Shown here in pieces: positions 44,736 through 56,251 of a stretch of DNA of 64,000 bases. The notes beneath the pieces were generated by a model. The model was not told the origin of the DNA. It did no database searches and worked only from the letters and a program-made list of their open reading frames with translations. Location: NCBI GenBank assembly GCA_022496205.1, contig WTXD01000059.1, positions 1 through 64,000 on the forward strand. Direction: 5' to 3'. How positions within the stretch are numbered: position 1 is the first letter of the stretch; each line of letters begins with the position of its first letter. Source of the DNA: Gloeopeniophorella convolvens (lineage: Eukaryota > Basidiomycota > Agaricomycetes > Russulales). A program made the translations under genes and the position numbers.

Positions 44736-46611
44736 GATTTTACTCATGCTTAGAAGTAGCCAGCGCTCGTCTGGAAAACAGGCACATCAGGGCACAATTG
44801 ACACGAAGTCCTATGACCACGAAGGTGTTACGTTAGTCCTCCAACCCCACATCATGATGCCGGCGGTACCTGCTACGTCTTGGTACTAGGCTTGTCCGTG
44901 GTATACTCATTGCGGATCTACGCAGAAGATCAGAAACGGAGACGAGACATCAACGTGGAAGGCGCTCGGAAAACTCACACCCAGGCCGCAAACCTGGACC
45001 ATTCATTGAATGAATGTGTAGTGCCGCGACGGTACTGGCAGGACAGACGTGACGCGTCCGGCAGTTCCTGTCGTACCGCGCTGGCCACCGACTCCCCATT
45101 CCCTTTCATTCGTGAAGCCGATCGAACTGAGTTGCATAGTATGCCATAGCCAGGCTTGTGAGCTTCGCGTTTCGAGTCGCAGTATGCACCGCGAACGGCG
45201 AGGCGGAGATCTACAAGTCAGATAAGCCATTGGTCAGTAAGCTATTGCTATGCCCAAGCAGGTTACTCAGGGCTACGCCACCTCCGCAAATCCGCTGTGG
45301 TAGCTTGATATGGACAAACTCTGAAACCATTCATGGCTGGCGCTCGGGGTTCTACGGCCCGGCGAGCAGAAGGCTAGTATCTCCCATAATCAGTATGCTA
45401 CGCCAGAGAGCGGACTCGGAGTCAAGACGCCATGAGACGCCATGGATCAGATACAACTTTGAGCCTGTCTTGGAACGCCATCTTGTGCATAGCCGCAGAA
45501 AGTATCCCAGAATGAACGCACGCTGACATTCGAAGCACGATAGGACAGACGCGCAGTCACTGAACACCACACACCGGCGCATGGCTAAGGCGGTGTTGAT
45601 CAACGTCCTGCTCCAATGCGCCGAAGCTCGTACGGTCAACTGCAAGACCCTTCTATCACAGCACGCCCCCTGGCGATCATAGGCTGGGTTCTTCGTTTCG
45701 AAGGTGGGTGAGAAAGACTAGATCCGGTGCATTATGCATCACCGCCGGCAGGGTGCACAGGGAAGTCATGCCCCTCGGCGTTGGCCGAGTCCCGTTGCTA
45801 GTTGTTGGTGACGCGGGCCGAGCGAGCGCCTCGGCAAGTCCACCACTGCCCACCACTGCGTCTCCATTTTGTCTCTCTGACTTATTGCATATTGATGGCA
45901 ACAGTAGCGCCACCTGGAGCCTCACCAACGCACTTACGGCCGTGTCATTGGAAAGCACCCTTGCGGATTTAATTCAGGCGGCAAAGGTTGCAGTTTTCAT
46001 GTGGTATGGGTTGCTCTCCATGTCAGAGCGAGAGGTCCGCGTTGGTGAGTCACTGTGACTCAGTTATACGTCCGCCGCTACCACTTGACCGGAACCTGCG
46101 CAACGCCTGCAGATATTGTGCAGGCTCATTGGTCCGGAGCCGTCCAACTATAGCAGGATATCCGATGTACCAAACGTGCTCTCCGAGACTCTAGCTCTAC
46201 TACTCATCCTTGATACTTGTTATCGGGAGACTCGCCGTTTCTCAGTGCCATGCACAGGGTGCACGACTGTACTGAATTCCCATATCCACTCCAAGTTGAC
46301 ATCAAAAACCTGAAACTCAACTAAGCATAACGAGGGCGACGAACGCTGAACATCAAATGCTCAACTTCCGCCCACGCCGGGATAGGGCAGCACATCTCCT
46401 GCATCTGACCCGAACCTTCTCCGTAAGCGCAGCTGACGAACGGCAAGCAGCTCAATCGAGCAGGCCAGAGCGACCGCCCGCCCGCGTTCCCTGATACATA
46501 CACAGCCGGACCGCAGCCGACATCGCATCTGCTAGGTTTCATTTGTCGGCGCGCCGGTCAACTCGACCTGGCGTCTTGTGTATCCATAGCCACAGTGGGG
46601 AATCGGCGCAG
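44736..46611. other. 1.9-kb stretch without a recognisable gene
   Basis: Only short frames are present on both strands. A frame at 45880-46010 has a weak resemblance to part of the FAD-oxidoreductase terminal exon (LTNALT..ADLIQAAKVA), too weak to call. The final part is the upstream region of gene H. Confidence 0.5.
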
Positions 46612-46618
46612 TATAAAA
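46612..46618 (+). promoter_or_regulatory. TATA box of gene H
   Basis: TATAAAA, 63 nt upstream of the start codon at 46675. Confidence 0.65.
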
Positions 46619-46674
46619 AGGTGAGCTTTTGAACTAAGACTGCAACAGACACAGTCTTACCCCCCTAACTCGAC

Positions 46675-48650
46675 ATGCTCTCAGCGACTATTGTCGCCGC
46701 CGCCTTCTCACTTGCGCCGCTTGTACAGGGATATGCGGTGTCTGTAGACAAGCGTGGCTCTTCGTCGTATCTTTCGACGTGCCAGCACATCGCAAACTCC
46801 ATCTCCAATGCCTCTGCCGTTTTCTATCCTAGTGCGTCCTTACCGTTTTCATTGCTGCTCGTGAAACTGACGACCGGGATGAAGATTCCACGCAGTACGT
46901 CGCTGATAACGAGCATTCGTTCGTCTCGAGCTCTGCTCCATCTGCATGCTCTGTCGAACCCGGCACGGCACAGGACGTCAGCACAATCGTGAGTCGAATC
47001 GCTAGAGCTATCATTCCTTGGCTCACGCACCATCACAGATCGGCATCCTCGGATCGACGCGCACGCCTTTCGGTGTGAAGGGTGGAGGACATGGATCTAA
47101 CCCCGGCTTTTCCTCGACGTTAGGCGTTGAGATCGCGATGACGCGGCTGAATCAGGTGACGATCAACAACGCGTCGAATACGATCGACCTTGGGCCCGGC
47201 CTCACTTGGGACCGAGCGTACAACATCCTTGCACCTTCTGGGCTGAACGTGGTTGGAGGGCGTGTTCCTACTGTCGGCGTTGCCGGACTTACACTTGGTG
47301 GTGGTAAGTGGTGCTTGCATTCGTGTCCCCCTTTCTCCATTCTGATTGCGGACACGGGATAGGCTATGCCTTCATGACCAGCGAGTACGGCTACGCAATC
47401 GACAATATGGCAGGCTATGAGCTCGTGCTTCCGAATGGGACGATTACCAACGTTACCTCGAAGGACAAGGATCTTTGGTTTGCACTTAGGGTATGTGCAT
47501 AACGGATCAGTTCCGATCAACCTCTAATTGATTATGGGTACCTACAGGGTGGTGGAAACAACTACGTAAGCTATCGGAGGGTATCGCCCGGTCAGCGGTA
47601 GGCTCATTGATCTGCAGGGCATTGTGACCAAGTTCTCCTACAAGTCGATCCCTCAAGGCCAAGTTTGGGTAAGCAGATGATGCATCGCCACGAGTTTTGC
47701 AGTCACTGAGCCTGAGTTCGGTAGGGTGGCACGCGCAACTACACCGCGGATGCACTCCCAGCACTGAAAGACGCGCTTATCAAGTACCAGGTGAAGCAGA
47801 AGAATGATACAAAGTCCTCGAGCGTTACCTCGATGATATACACCCCGCAAGGCGTACGCACTTCCCATACATCATGGAGCCTACCCACAAATTGACACTC
47901 CGCTCAGATCGTAACCTCAGTCGTATTATTCTACAACGGACCAACGCCCGCAAATGGCATCTTCGATGACTTCCTCGCTGTTCCGACAAACCAGACTGAC
48001 GTAGGCCCGCGCTCGTTCTCAAATCTGGTCAACAGTATCGGATACATCAACGTCCCGCCTGGGCTCAAGTACGTCGCTCGCCCACAGCACGTAGCGTAGA
48101 GCAGGGTTAACAGATTTCCTGCAGCGGATACTATAATGGCGTGCCTATCCTCAACTACACTGCCAACGTTATCGACACTGCCATTAACCAGACCCAGGTA
48201 AGCCATCCCGTCCTGCTCCAACGACGGCAACAAGCCGATACGTAATATTCGCAGGTGCTCGGTGATCAGCTCAGCAAGCTTGACAGCAGCCTCGTCTTCG
48301 GGACCGCAATCGAGCTCTTTTCGCAGGGTTTGTCGACGCATGGCTCCGATTCAGCGTGGCCCCCGGACCGTTCGCACGCGTACTTCCCGACGGCGGTGAC
48401 GATGGCGGTTACAAACGCGTCGCTCGACGCAACAATCACACGCGCGATAGTTAACTACTCGAGCTCGCTGCAGGCCGCAGCGATCAAGGACGGACAGGAC
48501 GTCAAGAACGCGCCGGTGTACCCAAACTACGCTCTATTCACGAACACAGTGCAGAACATGTACGCGCAGAACTTGCCGCGTCTGCGTGCAATCCAGAAAG
48601 CCGTGGACCCGAAGAACGTCATGGGGCTCGCGGGTGGCTTCAAGCTCTGA
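46675..48650 (+). CDS. Secreted FAD-linked oxidoreductase H
   Basis: Start MLSATIVAAAFSLAPLVQG is a signal peptide. Exons give YLSTCQHIANSISNAS, SSSAPSACSVEPGTAQD, KGGGHGSNPGFSST (flavin His about 47090), MTRLNQVTINNASNTIDLGPGLTWDRAYNIL, GGRVPTVGVAGLTLGGG, YAFMTSEYGYAIDN, LPNGTITNVTSKDKDLWFALR, GGGNNY, GIVTKFSYKSIPQGQVW, LFYNGPTPANGIFDDF, GYYNGVPILNYT and a last exon with GSDSAWPPDRS, APVYPNYALFTNTVQNMY and MGLAGGFKL. Counting by exon gives about 495 residues. It is the most divergent member (for example YPNYALFTNT in place of YINYALFDTP), with higher GC3, suggesting an old paralogue with perhaps a different substrate. The frame is open. Confidence 0.87.
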
Positions 48651-49589
48651 GCACACGGCATGAACGCTGAACGTTGAATATTGAATTCTCACACAGGGAC
48701 TGGATATAATTGCTAATGTGGCTTACGGACTATATTCCTACTACACACCCGTTCGCTCGCGGATAGAGTAGTCTTTGTACAGTATATTCAAGCAATACCT
48801 AATTTACGCCCTCCACAATTCAACTTGTGGGCTTGGTAGTCGTACACTAGTAACAAACTACAATAAGATCTGTGTACGCTTTCGGTCGACTTTTTATCTA
48901 GCAAATCGCTCTGCTGATTATGCACTGTGCTTTTGGTGATTTGGAGCTGGATATGCACAGGCACAAGAAGCTCCTGACGTGCGACAGACCGCACACCTGT
49001 TTCAACGCGCCACTGCTCCGCTCTCGCGTGGTCCATTCCGCGGTGTTTCCGAGTTCGGAGGCGCGTTTCATCCCAGGACCCATTTGTAGCCCGAAGCACC
49101 ACGGCAGGGCTGCAACCAGGGCGCGTAAGGGTGTGTGCCTGGGTTCGGCGCCACACAGGCACAACGCACCAGCCGTCAAGCTGTCAAAAGGGCAATCGAT
49201 TGGTGTTGCGATTGACACGCACACTAAGGGATACCGAGCCGCCGGAGGCGCGAGTTTACGCTCGCAGGGTCGGCCGCCAGCAAGTTTTGAGCATGCCCGG
49301 ACCCTTGTTCTTTTATCAAGTACGGTTCGTCGCGTGAGGTTAGGTCGCTCATGCGGCGTTCATCTGCATCTTGGCGAGCTGTCAAACTGGCGATCAGTAG
49401 ACATTGAGGCCAAAGGGGCAGGGGTAGAACAGCGCCGGAGGTTGGTGCGCTGTTCCTGCCGGAGGCGGGACGAGACGAGCCTGGGCTTGCATTGTCTGCC
49501 TGTCTGCACGTCGCGCTAGTTGCTGCCGGCGATTGCAAGAACAGCACTCGAGCTCGAGCCGACGCATTGACAGGACGCCCCCGCGCACG
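48651..49589. other. Spacer between FAD gene H and the CVNH gene
   Basis: An AT-rich first part (48660-48900) is followed by sequence with short frames on both strands and no motif. No repeat shared with other parts of the window was noticed. Confidence 0.45.
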
Positions 49590-49596
49590 TATAAAG
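49590..49596 (+). promoter_or_regulatory. TATA box of the CVNH gene
   Basis: TATAAAG, about 79 nt upstream of the start codon at 49669. Confidence 0.55.
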
Positions 49597-49668
49597 GCTT
49601 CCGAGATATCACGGAGGACTCGCCATCCATCGACGACCCTCAGCACCAGTCAAGCTACTCAGCGCATC

Positions 49669-50281
49669 ATGTCTTTCAGCAAATCGTGCACCGCATGGGG
49701 CTTCGAGCGTCCTAGCAAGCTCTGGGCAGACTGCACGCTCCCGTCAGGCGAGACACGCCGCTCGACGCTCGAGCTCCAACGATGCGTGCGCATGGACACC
49801 GAGATCCAGACATCAACCATCGCACCAGGCGGGTTCGGCACCGGTGAGGATACGAAATGGTTCAGCGGGCTGAGGCTCGACGGCACAATGCTGCGGGCGG
49901 AGACGCGCCGCACGTCGGGATGGTTGTTCTGGAAGAAGGAAGAAATGCGCACGACGGAGCTCGACCTTGACCAATACGTACGGAACAACAACGGCGTGCT
50001 GGAGTTCCGCTTGCATTCACCGTGAGTACCGCTGCTCCTGTAGTCTGGGATGTCAAGTCGCTGACGCTCATGTGGTGGTGGATAGCGAACCGTCGGGGTT
50101 CTGGAACACAGTGTTGGGCTGGTTGCCGAAGCACCCAATCGGCGGCGCGCATGCCCCGGCTGTGACGATGATAACGAATGCCAACCAGAAGCAGATAGAA
50201 GAGGAGGAAAAGAGACGGGAGGAGGAGCGACTGAAGAATACGTACCGAGAGGGCGAGTACCTCATCTGGAAGGGCACGTAG
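49669..50281 (+). CDS. CVNH (cyanovirin-N homologue) lectin-like protein with C-terminal extension
   Basis: Two exons (49669-50021 and 50086-50281; intron 64 nt with a CTGAC branch motif) give 182 codons plus stop. Residues 1 to about 117 are a CVNH domain: MSFSKSC at the start, LWADCTLPSG in the first half, SGLRLDGTMLRAETRR in the repeat half, and LDLDQYVRNNNGVLEF at the end, matching the SC..L..C and L.L...I.N..G.L patterns of the family. These domains usually bind mannose-type or similar glycans. There is no signal peptide, as in most fungal CVNH proteins. Unlike the compact single-domain form, it carries about 65 further residues: a Trp/Pro-rich segment, then a highly charged helix (EEEEKRREEERLK) and a short end. 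The function of the extension is unknown. Confidence 0.85.
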
Positions 50282-51224
50282 AGCTCCAATGTGCATGGCT
50301 TTCAGAGCTGCCAGCCCAGCACCCCTGAATTTTTTTTGTCGTCTTATGATTAAGCTTAAAGCTGTTGTTTCTGTCGAACCCATGAGCAGAGAGGGCGTGA
50401 GCTTGAGCTGCCACTACAACTGTGCCATGCGAAGACCTCCAGAGTCTGAACCTGCCAGCGGCTTCTTTGGGTACCGGAAGCGTAATCTGCGCGCCCCGGG
50501 AGTTTCGAAACTCTCGTTGAGGCATCCGGCGGTTCATATGCAATGCCGGATCGTGGTTCTGACATTGGGGAGTCTGTGTGTATTGGCGAACAACCTGGTT
50601 GAGAACGAGTGGTGGAAGACACCCACGGCGCGCGTCGGAATTTGGACTCTGCGCGCAGACCTGCCGCAGACTCGGTCCGCTTACTTCAGTCGCCGATTCA
50701 ATGGGGTTCGGACCGTTCCGGTTTATCCGGGCCACATCGCCCGCTCAGCAAGCCAGCTCAAGCCTGAGGATGGCGGTCCGTGATGGATAACTCAACTTAA
50801 TCACGGCCCGAGCGATGGCCGAGTAATGAATCGGCATAAGTACATGAGGGCCCCGGTCTTAGGATCGGTCGCTGGTTCGCCGCGGCAATCTAACAATTTG
50901 TCGCATCACTCGACGCGAGAGTTGTCCAATACCACAGCTACGACATGTAGGAGAATCGGGAGATCCAGTCTGACGCTGACAAAGCGGGCCGCTCAAGGAC
51001 TTTGTCTCGCACCCTCTCGCGCACCGCACGCGCGAGGGAGCGGGACTCAGTTTCAAGGTGGATCTCACGTGGACGGACTCCGACCCACATTCAGACTGTT
51101 TCGCAGATACCTCAGATCTTCACCGACGAAGTCTGAGGTCGTGATTATATACTCTATGGTTCATATCTCTAATTTACTAGCTGCTGTACAGTATAGTTAC
51201 GCAACGTACTGATGCATACACTAC
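50282..51224. other. Spacer between the CVNH gene and FAD gene I
   Basis: The convergent genes end at 50281 and 51225. In between there are only short frames without motifs, and a T-run at about 50331. Confidence 0.45.
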
Positions 51225-53207
51225 TCAAAGCTTCCAACCCCCAGCGAGGCCCATCACATTCTTCGGGTCGATCGTATTCTTGATCGTACGCAGCCTGGGC
51301 AAATTCTGGCCGTACACGATTTCGATCGGTGTGTCGAAAAGGGCATAATTTGTGTAAGGCGCCGCTTGGGAGACGTTTTGACCTTCTGCAACTGCGACAG
51401 CTTGCACGGCGTCCGTGAACTCGCGTAGTGCTTGAGCCATGACTGCATCCAGGCTGGCGTTGCTGTACGCTATCGTGAGGCATGTAGGAAGGATTGCTTG
51501 GGAGCGATCTGGAGGGAACGCGGAGTCGGATCCGTGTGAGAAGAGGCCGCTGTCGAATGGTTCGATTGCGGCATTGAAAAGTGTGGTGTTGTCGAGAGCC
51601 CCGAGCTTCGCTGACCAGAACTGCAAGCATATTGAGTTAATCTTCCGCCTCGTCTACAGTCGCGGAGAGATGCCTACCGTTGTTTGGTTGTCAATTGCAT
51701 CAAGAACAGCCTTCGAGTAGTTGGTGACCGGGACGCCACTGTAGTATCCGCTGGGTGATTTGAGTCAGCCCTATTACCACGCAGATTTTAAACGAGACCA
51801 GTACACACCGGAAGCCCTGTGGGGCATTCCCGCTAGCCAAGTGACTGTACAGATCGACGAACGATCTCGTTGACACGTCAGACTGATTAGTAGGTATCGC
51901 CAGAAACTCGTCGAACAATCCGTCAGGCGGCGTGGGAGCATTGTAGTACATAATGATCACGGTTGCAGCCTATCCAGTAGCAATCAGACTGGAGTTCAAA
52001 GCCGAACTAGTGGACGTACTCCTTCTGGGGTATTAACAACAGAACCTAGCAATGCCGATTTGGGGTCTGTCTTTTGTTGATACTTGACGAGGGCATCGTT
52101 GACTACATCTGTCTGGTTCGGTGCGAAGCTGAGGACGCCACCCTACAGCCAATTGTATCGTTGAGATACAGCATTGCTCAGCATCATTGTATTGACTGAC
52201 CCATATTTGGCCTAGAGGATGGAGCTTGACCGTAAATTTGGTGACGATACCCTATTGCCTTGTCAGCTTTTCTGAATCAAGCGTGTGAGAGAATGCGTTC
52301 ATACGAAATTGTTCAGGCCTCCCTATAAGTAGTGGAACGTGAGCTATGGGTTTCTCCTCGAAATGCTGAATCACCTACTCGTAATCCGAACCACAGGTCC
52401 TCGTCCCGGGAGGTCACAGTCGTGATCGTCCCATTTGGTAACACAAGGTCGAACGCCACGACGTTGTCAACGCCGAGTCCGTATTGATTACTCAAGAACG
52501 AGAAACCTACGCATTTCGCCATACAATAATTAGTGGTCCGCCAGCTCAGCAGAGATACCAATACTGACCACCGCCGAGGGTCCAGCCTGCAATACCAATG
52601 GTTGGTATGCGCCCTCCGACGACGTTGAACCCAGCAGGGCCGAGAGTTTCGTAAACCTCGTCCCAGATGAGACCGGGTCCAAGATCGACGGTCCCAGCAG
52701 TAGAGTTGATCGAGATCTCTTTGAGACGCGACATGGCAATTTCGACCCCAGTGGTCGAAGAAAACCCGGGGTTCGTCGCGTGACCTCCACCCTTAACGGC
52801 AAAGGGCGTGCGCGTAGACCCCAAAATACGAAGCTAATACGCAGTGATTTAATCAGTGAGTGATCACGCAACAGCACCGCGCCTCTCACAATCGCGCTGA
52901 CATCCTCTGCGGAACTAGGCTCGACGGAGCATGCAGACGCCGCGGAACTGGATGAGTACATGTGGGCGTTGTCAGCAGTATACTGAGATGACCCTACAGT
53001 AGAAAAACAGGTTTAAATCAAACAGCACCCGAAAGATAATGCATACTTACCTGGGAAGGACACCTGAGATGGGTCAGGCACTGCCGCCGAGATGCTGTTA
53101 CAGGTGGATGTGATGTTAGAAGCTGCTCGTTCAGACAGCACTCTAGCATGTCCGCGACCCGCAGAGGCAAGGAAGACAGCAGAGAGCAAGAACTTTGCTA
53201 AGGACAT
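51225..53207 (-). CDS. Secreted FAD-linked oxidoreductase I
   Basis: Start MSLAKFLLSAVFLASAGRGHA is a signal peptide, then ITSTCNSISAAVPDPSQVSFPG. Exons on the minus strand give YTADNAHMYSSSSAASACS, KGGGHATNPGFSST (flavin His about 52780), MSRLKEISINSTAGTVDLGPGLIWDEVYETL, GGRIPTIGIAGWTLGGG, FSFLSNQYGLGVDN, LPNGTITTVTSRDEDLWFGLR, GGLNNF, GIVTKFTVKLHPLGQIW, FAPNQTDVVNDAL, IMYYNAPTPPDGLFDEF, GYYSGVPVTNYS and the final exon with GSDSAFPPDRS, AAPYTNYALFDTP and MGLAGGWKL. No break is seen. It is separate from the other two subfamilies and sits with J on the minus strand. Confidence 0.87.
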
Positions 53208-53259
53208 GATTGAGTCGGAGGGAGTTGTGGTGATGAGTGTCAGTTGCTCTCATCTCTCA

Positions 53260-53267
53260 TATTTATG
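53260..53267 (-). promoter_or_regulatory. TATA-like box of gene I
   Basis: CATAAATA on the minus strand, about 53 nt upstream of the start codon at 53207. It is weaker than the boxes of the sister genes. Confidence 0.45.
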
Positions 53268-54557
53268 CGTGGATGAGCGTTTATGAAGGTGACGTACGGA
53301 CATGCTTACAGCCGATTTCAAAAATATAGGCCCCGTGGGTACCGGTGTGCTATGGAACGCGTTCGCGGATCGGACGCAGTTGGCGGCGGGCAATTATAAT
53401 GCGCCTCCGAGCGCGCATGGGATGCGCAGCGTTGTCCAGAACATGCGTATTCTGGCGGAGATCGAAGTCCACACAGCAGCAGCATCCGTCCAATCACGAT
53501 TGCGCGCGTATCCGCCGGCTGAGCACGGCAACTCAAAATGAGCGCGCTTACGGGTAGACCTTCCATCTTGGGCCGGGCGGAGATCGACCGCCTGCTTTGA
53601 ACGGACGTCAACGCGGGCCTGTGTTTTTGAGATCGAACTTCACCAATGCAAACTCCCACAGCAGCAACGTCGTTAATCATCGTCCACCGGTCAACCGGTC
53701 ACCCTCCAGTGCGGTGGTGGCGATACAGAGCCGCCCGTCCCCCATTCCGTCTAAGGACGCATACGTCACAGACTACCTGGCGCTCGAAGAAGCATCCTTG
53801 CGACTCCATGCGAAGCTGACACCTTTCCGGGGTAAGTGGGAGTCGGAACCTGGTGATACCGACTGACCCTCTTACTAGAGCCCGACCGCATTTCAGTCCA
53901 GCTGCGCGCAGAGGGCCCGATGCTTCGTTCATCTTAGGACAGTGAGGAAACCTACTCCGTTCAGCGGTGGGGCATCTGGCAGCCTCGTTGCCGAGAATGG
54001 CAAAGTTGTAGGCTGGTACAGCTCGTCGGCTCGTGATAGGGAATCTCGTAAACTGTCGTCCAATTGATAGTTTGCGAGACCTCATTGGGATTTCTATCAC
54101 GCCACCCCGAATTCTCCAACCAGTCCGCCCGCGGCTGAGGAATCTGCGGTGCCGCAAACGCCCGGTGTGCCCGCTGCGGATGCGCCCCTTTTACATGCTT
54201 GTCATCGTCAGCGCAGTCTAATAAGAAGCCATACTCATGCCTGAAACGCGAACATGTGCCTGGGGTAATTGACGCCCTTTGTGGTGTTCTGTACGTCGAG
54301 GTGCACGTAAATGGAGTCAAAAAAAATCGACGTCCTTGGGGACAATACCGGCTCTCGTCAGCTGGTGCTGAGATTCAGATGTAGAAGAGTATGAGCCGAA
54401 CGTTTTCAGACGAAGGGGTGCTATGGGCTAAAGCACCGGTGGCAGCGGTGAGATCACCCGCGGCGGTATACAGCTTGGCGTGGAAATGCAGTCATACTGC
54501 GCATCGGCCTTACCGGGGCTGTCCGGTGAAGTGAACTGCGCTCTACTGCGCTTTAAT
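53268..54557. other. Stretch without a recognisable gene
   Basis: There are short frames on both strands, none with motifs. It leads up to the small LINE-derived insertion at 54575. Confidence 0.45.
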
Positions 54558-54574
54558 GTAAACGGTCGTGCATT
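54558..54574. repeat. Target-site duplication, left copy
   Basis: The 17-bp sequence GTAAACGGTCGTGCATT is found exactly again at 54749-54765. The two copies flank a 174-bp insertion with an A-run on the minus strand. Confidence 0.8.
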
Positions 54575-54748
54575 TTTTTTTTTTGGGTCAGCATTTATAT
54601 TCCGCAACAGTCGGACTACGACAAGACGCGGTCGGTACCTAACGCTAGCTACTGGACTAACTGGCCACCATTTGTATGAATCGGGTTGAAGTTCGTGTAA
54701 AGGACTGAGGGGGGTCGACGAATGCAAAGTAAATCAACGATCTGAGGG
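54575..54748 (-). mobile_element. Severely 5'-truncated LINE copy (174 bp)
   Basis: On the minus strand this insertion ends GACTGTTGCGGAATATAAAT then GCTGACCC and an A-run, almost the same as the 3' end of the LINE at 1224-1290 (CGCTGTTGCGGAATATAAAT, GCTGAC, A-run); the GACCGCGTCTTG string just before is also shared. With the 17-bp duplication on both sides this is a classic target-primed insertion truncated at the 5' end. It marks recent activity of the same LINE family. Confidence 0.85.
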
Positions 54749-54765
54749 GTAAACGGTCGTGCATT
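54749..54765. repeat. Target-site duplication, right copy
   Basis: GTAAACGGTCGTGCATT, identical to 54558-54574. Confidence 0.8.
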
Positions 54766-56251
54766 CATGCGTCATGTCTCAGGGACGTCGTCTCGGCCGT
54801 GTATCGTGATGCTAGTCACATGGGATAGCTGGCTGGCGCACCAGGTCGGCACAACGATGAGCAGGATGATATTTCTAGGCTGGGGTGGGGATTCGGGATA
54901 CCCGAGGCTCATACTGAGTCTGACCTCTGGGGGGTCAGCCGAACGGGGCAAGCGTCTCCTGTCAACGATGCGAGGGCGGTCAGTCGGTCGAAGAGTGCTA
55001 CGGGGGCTATCGGTGTAATTATAAACGATCAGTGCTAGATGCGTATTCAAGGACACAAGTGTACTCACCGTTAGATATTCTGCAGACGCCGCAGTTAGGA
55101 AAGTACAAAACAGCTGGCCTCCGAAATGCGTGAAAACTTTGGATGATGGACGATGGTCCGTAGTCCGACCAAGCAGCCAAACGGAAATTCTACGTAACGA
55201 TGAGTTTCGAGAGGATCTTAAGATCTGGAGTGCTCTCCAGGCTGGCTGGAGACGGGTTACGCGTTACGCCTTGTCGTCCATTTCAGCGACCGCCACATAT
55301 GTATATCAGACCGCCATCTCCGATCGCCGAGAAAAGCAACGGCAATTGGCGTCAAAACCACCCAGCTCAGCGCCGCCGTTGGCATCACTGTGGTGGTCTC
55401 TGCCAGTGGCGCCCTCGTCGAAGTCGGTACAAACGCCACGCCGAGTAGGGGCCCGGGGGAGCCTGATATACTGCCGAGGGGAGGGAATTGACGTACATTT
55501 TCCAGCCTGAACGTGAGACAAAGTAGGGGCATGCAGTACCAATCAGCTGAGAGTGACCGTGGTTTGAGCGCGAGCTTCGGGGTGTCGTCTGTACGTAACT
55601 CAGACTCAGTGCAATCTCCAGGCAAATCTTGGGCGAATCCCAGTCGAAGCGCGCTCGGGAAATGCCGGTGGTCCGACCGGACGGTGCCGGTGAGCCAAAG
55701 CGGTGCGGGCTGGTGCCACAAGGCAATCCAAAGGCAATTAGTATACAGCACTGACTTCGCCTCCAGTCGTCGCACCATTGATGAAAAAGGTTGCCGGTAT
55801 TGCCTGCGAATCGCCAATAAAATCCTTGGCTGGTTTATCCAAAGGTTCGCGTCGTGGTAAGTATCATCTCGATGCTCGCAGACATGCCAGTTGGGGTCCT
55901 TTTTTTGTTGCGATTGTTCGGCTTACATATGTCTGGGTCGGCTATGACATTGGGCGTTGGGTCCTTGGTTTGGTCGGTTCAAATCATAGATCACATGCAC
56001 ACCCCGGATCCCAGAGTATGTAAATACAAATCTATCAGCGCTGCCGTTTCCACTGCCAGCTTCAGGATAAACGACCACCGTGTTAGCAATCATGCTATCG
56101 ACGCCATGACCACGGACTGGGGACGAACGTGCAAGAAACGGACGTTGAGAAAGGAAATTGATCTATTGGTATGCGCCTGCGATGAATCGTCAGTATACGA
56201 AATACGCAAATTAAAAGGAATAGCAACCTGACGTGCGTTGCTTGCTCGTGT
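54766..56251. other. Stretch without a recognisable gene
   Basis: Several short frames overlap between 55130 and 55860, none with a motif or a coherent intron series. The right end is the 3' flank of FAD gene J. Confidence 0.45.

Noticed and set aside
45708..46058. Possible second relic of an FAD-oxidoreductase terminal exon
   Set aside because: Only a short stretch (LTNALT..IQAAKVA) resembles the family; no DTP, LYG or GLAGG motifs follow.
55130..55860. Overlapping frames suggestive of a gene upstream of J
   Set aside because: Frames on both strands are of similar length, have no motif and cannot be joined by convincing introns.
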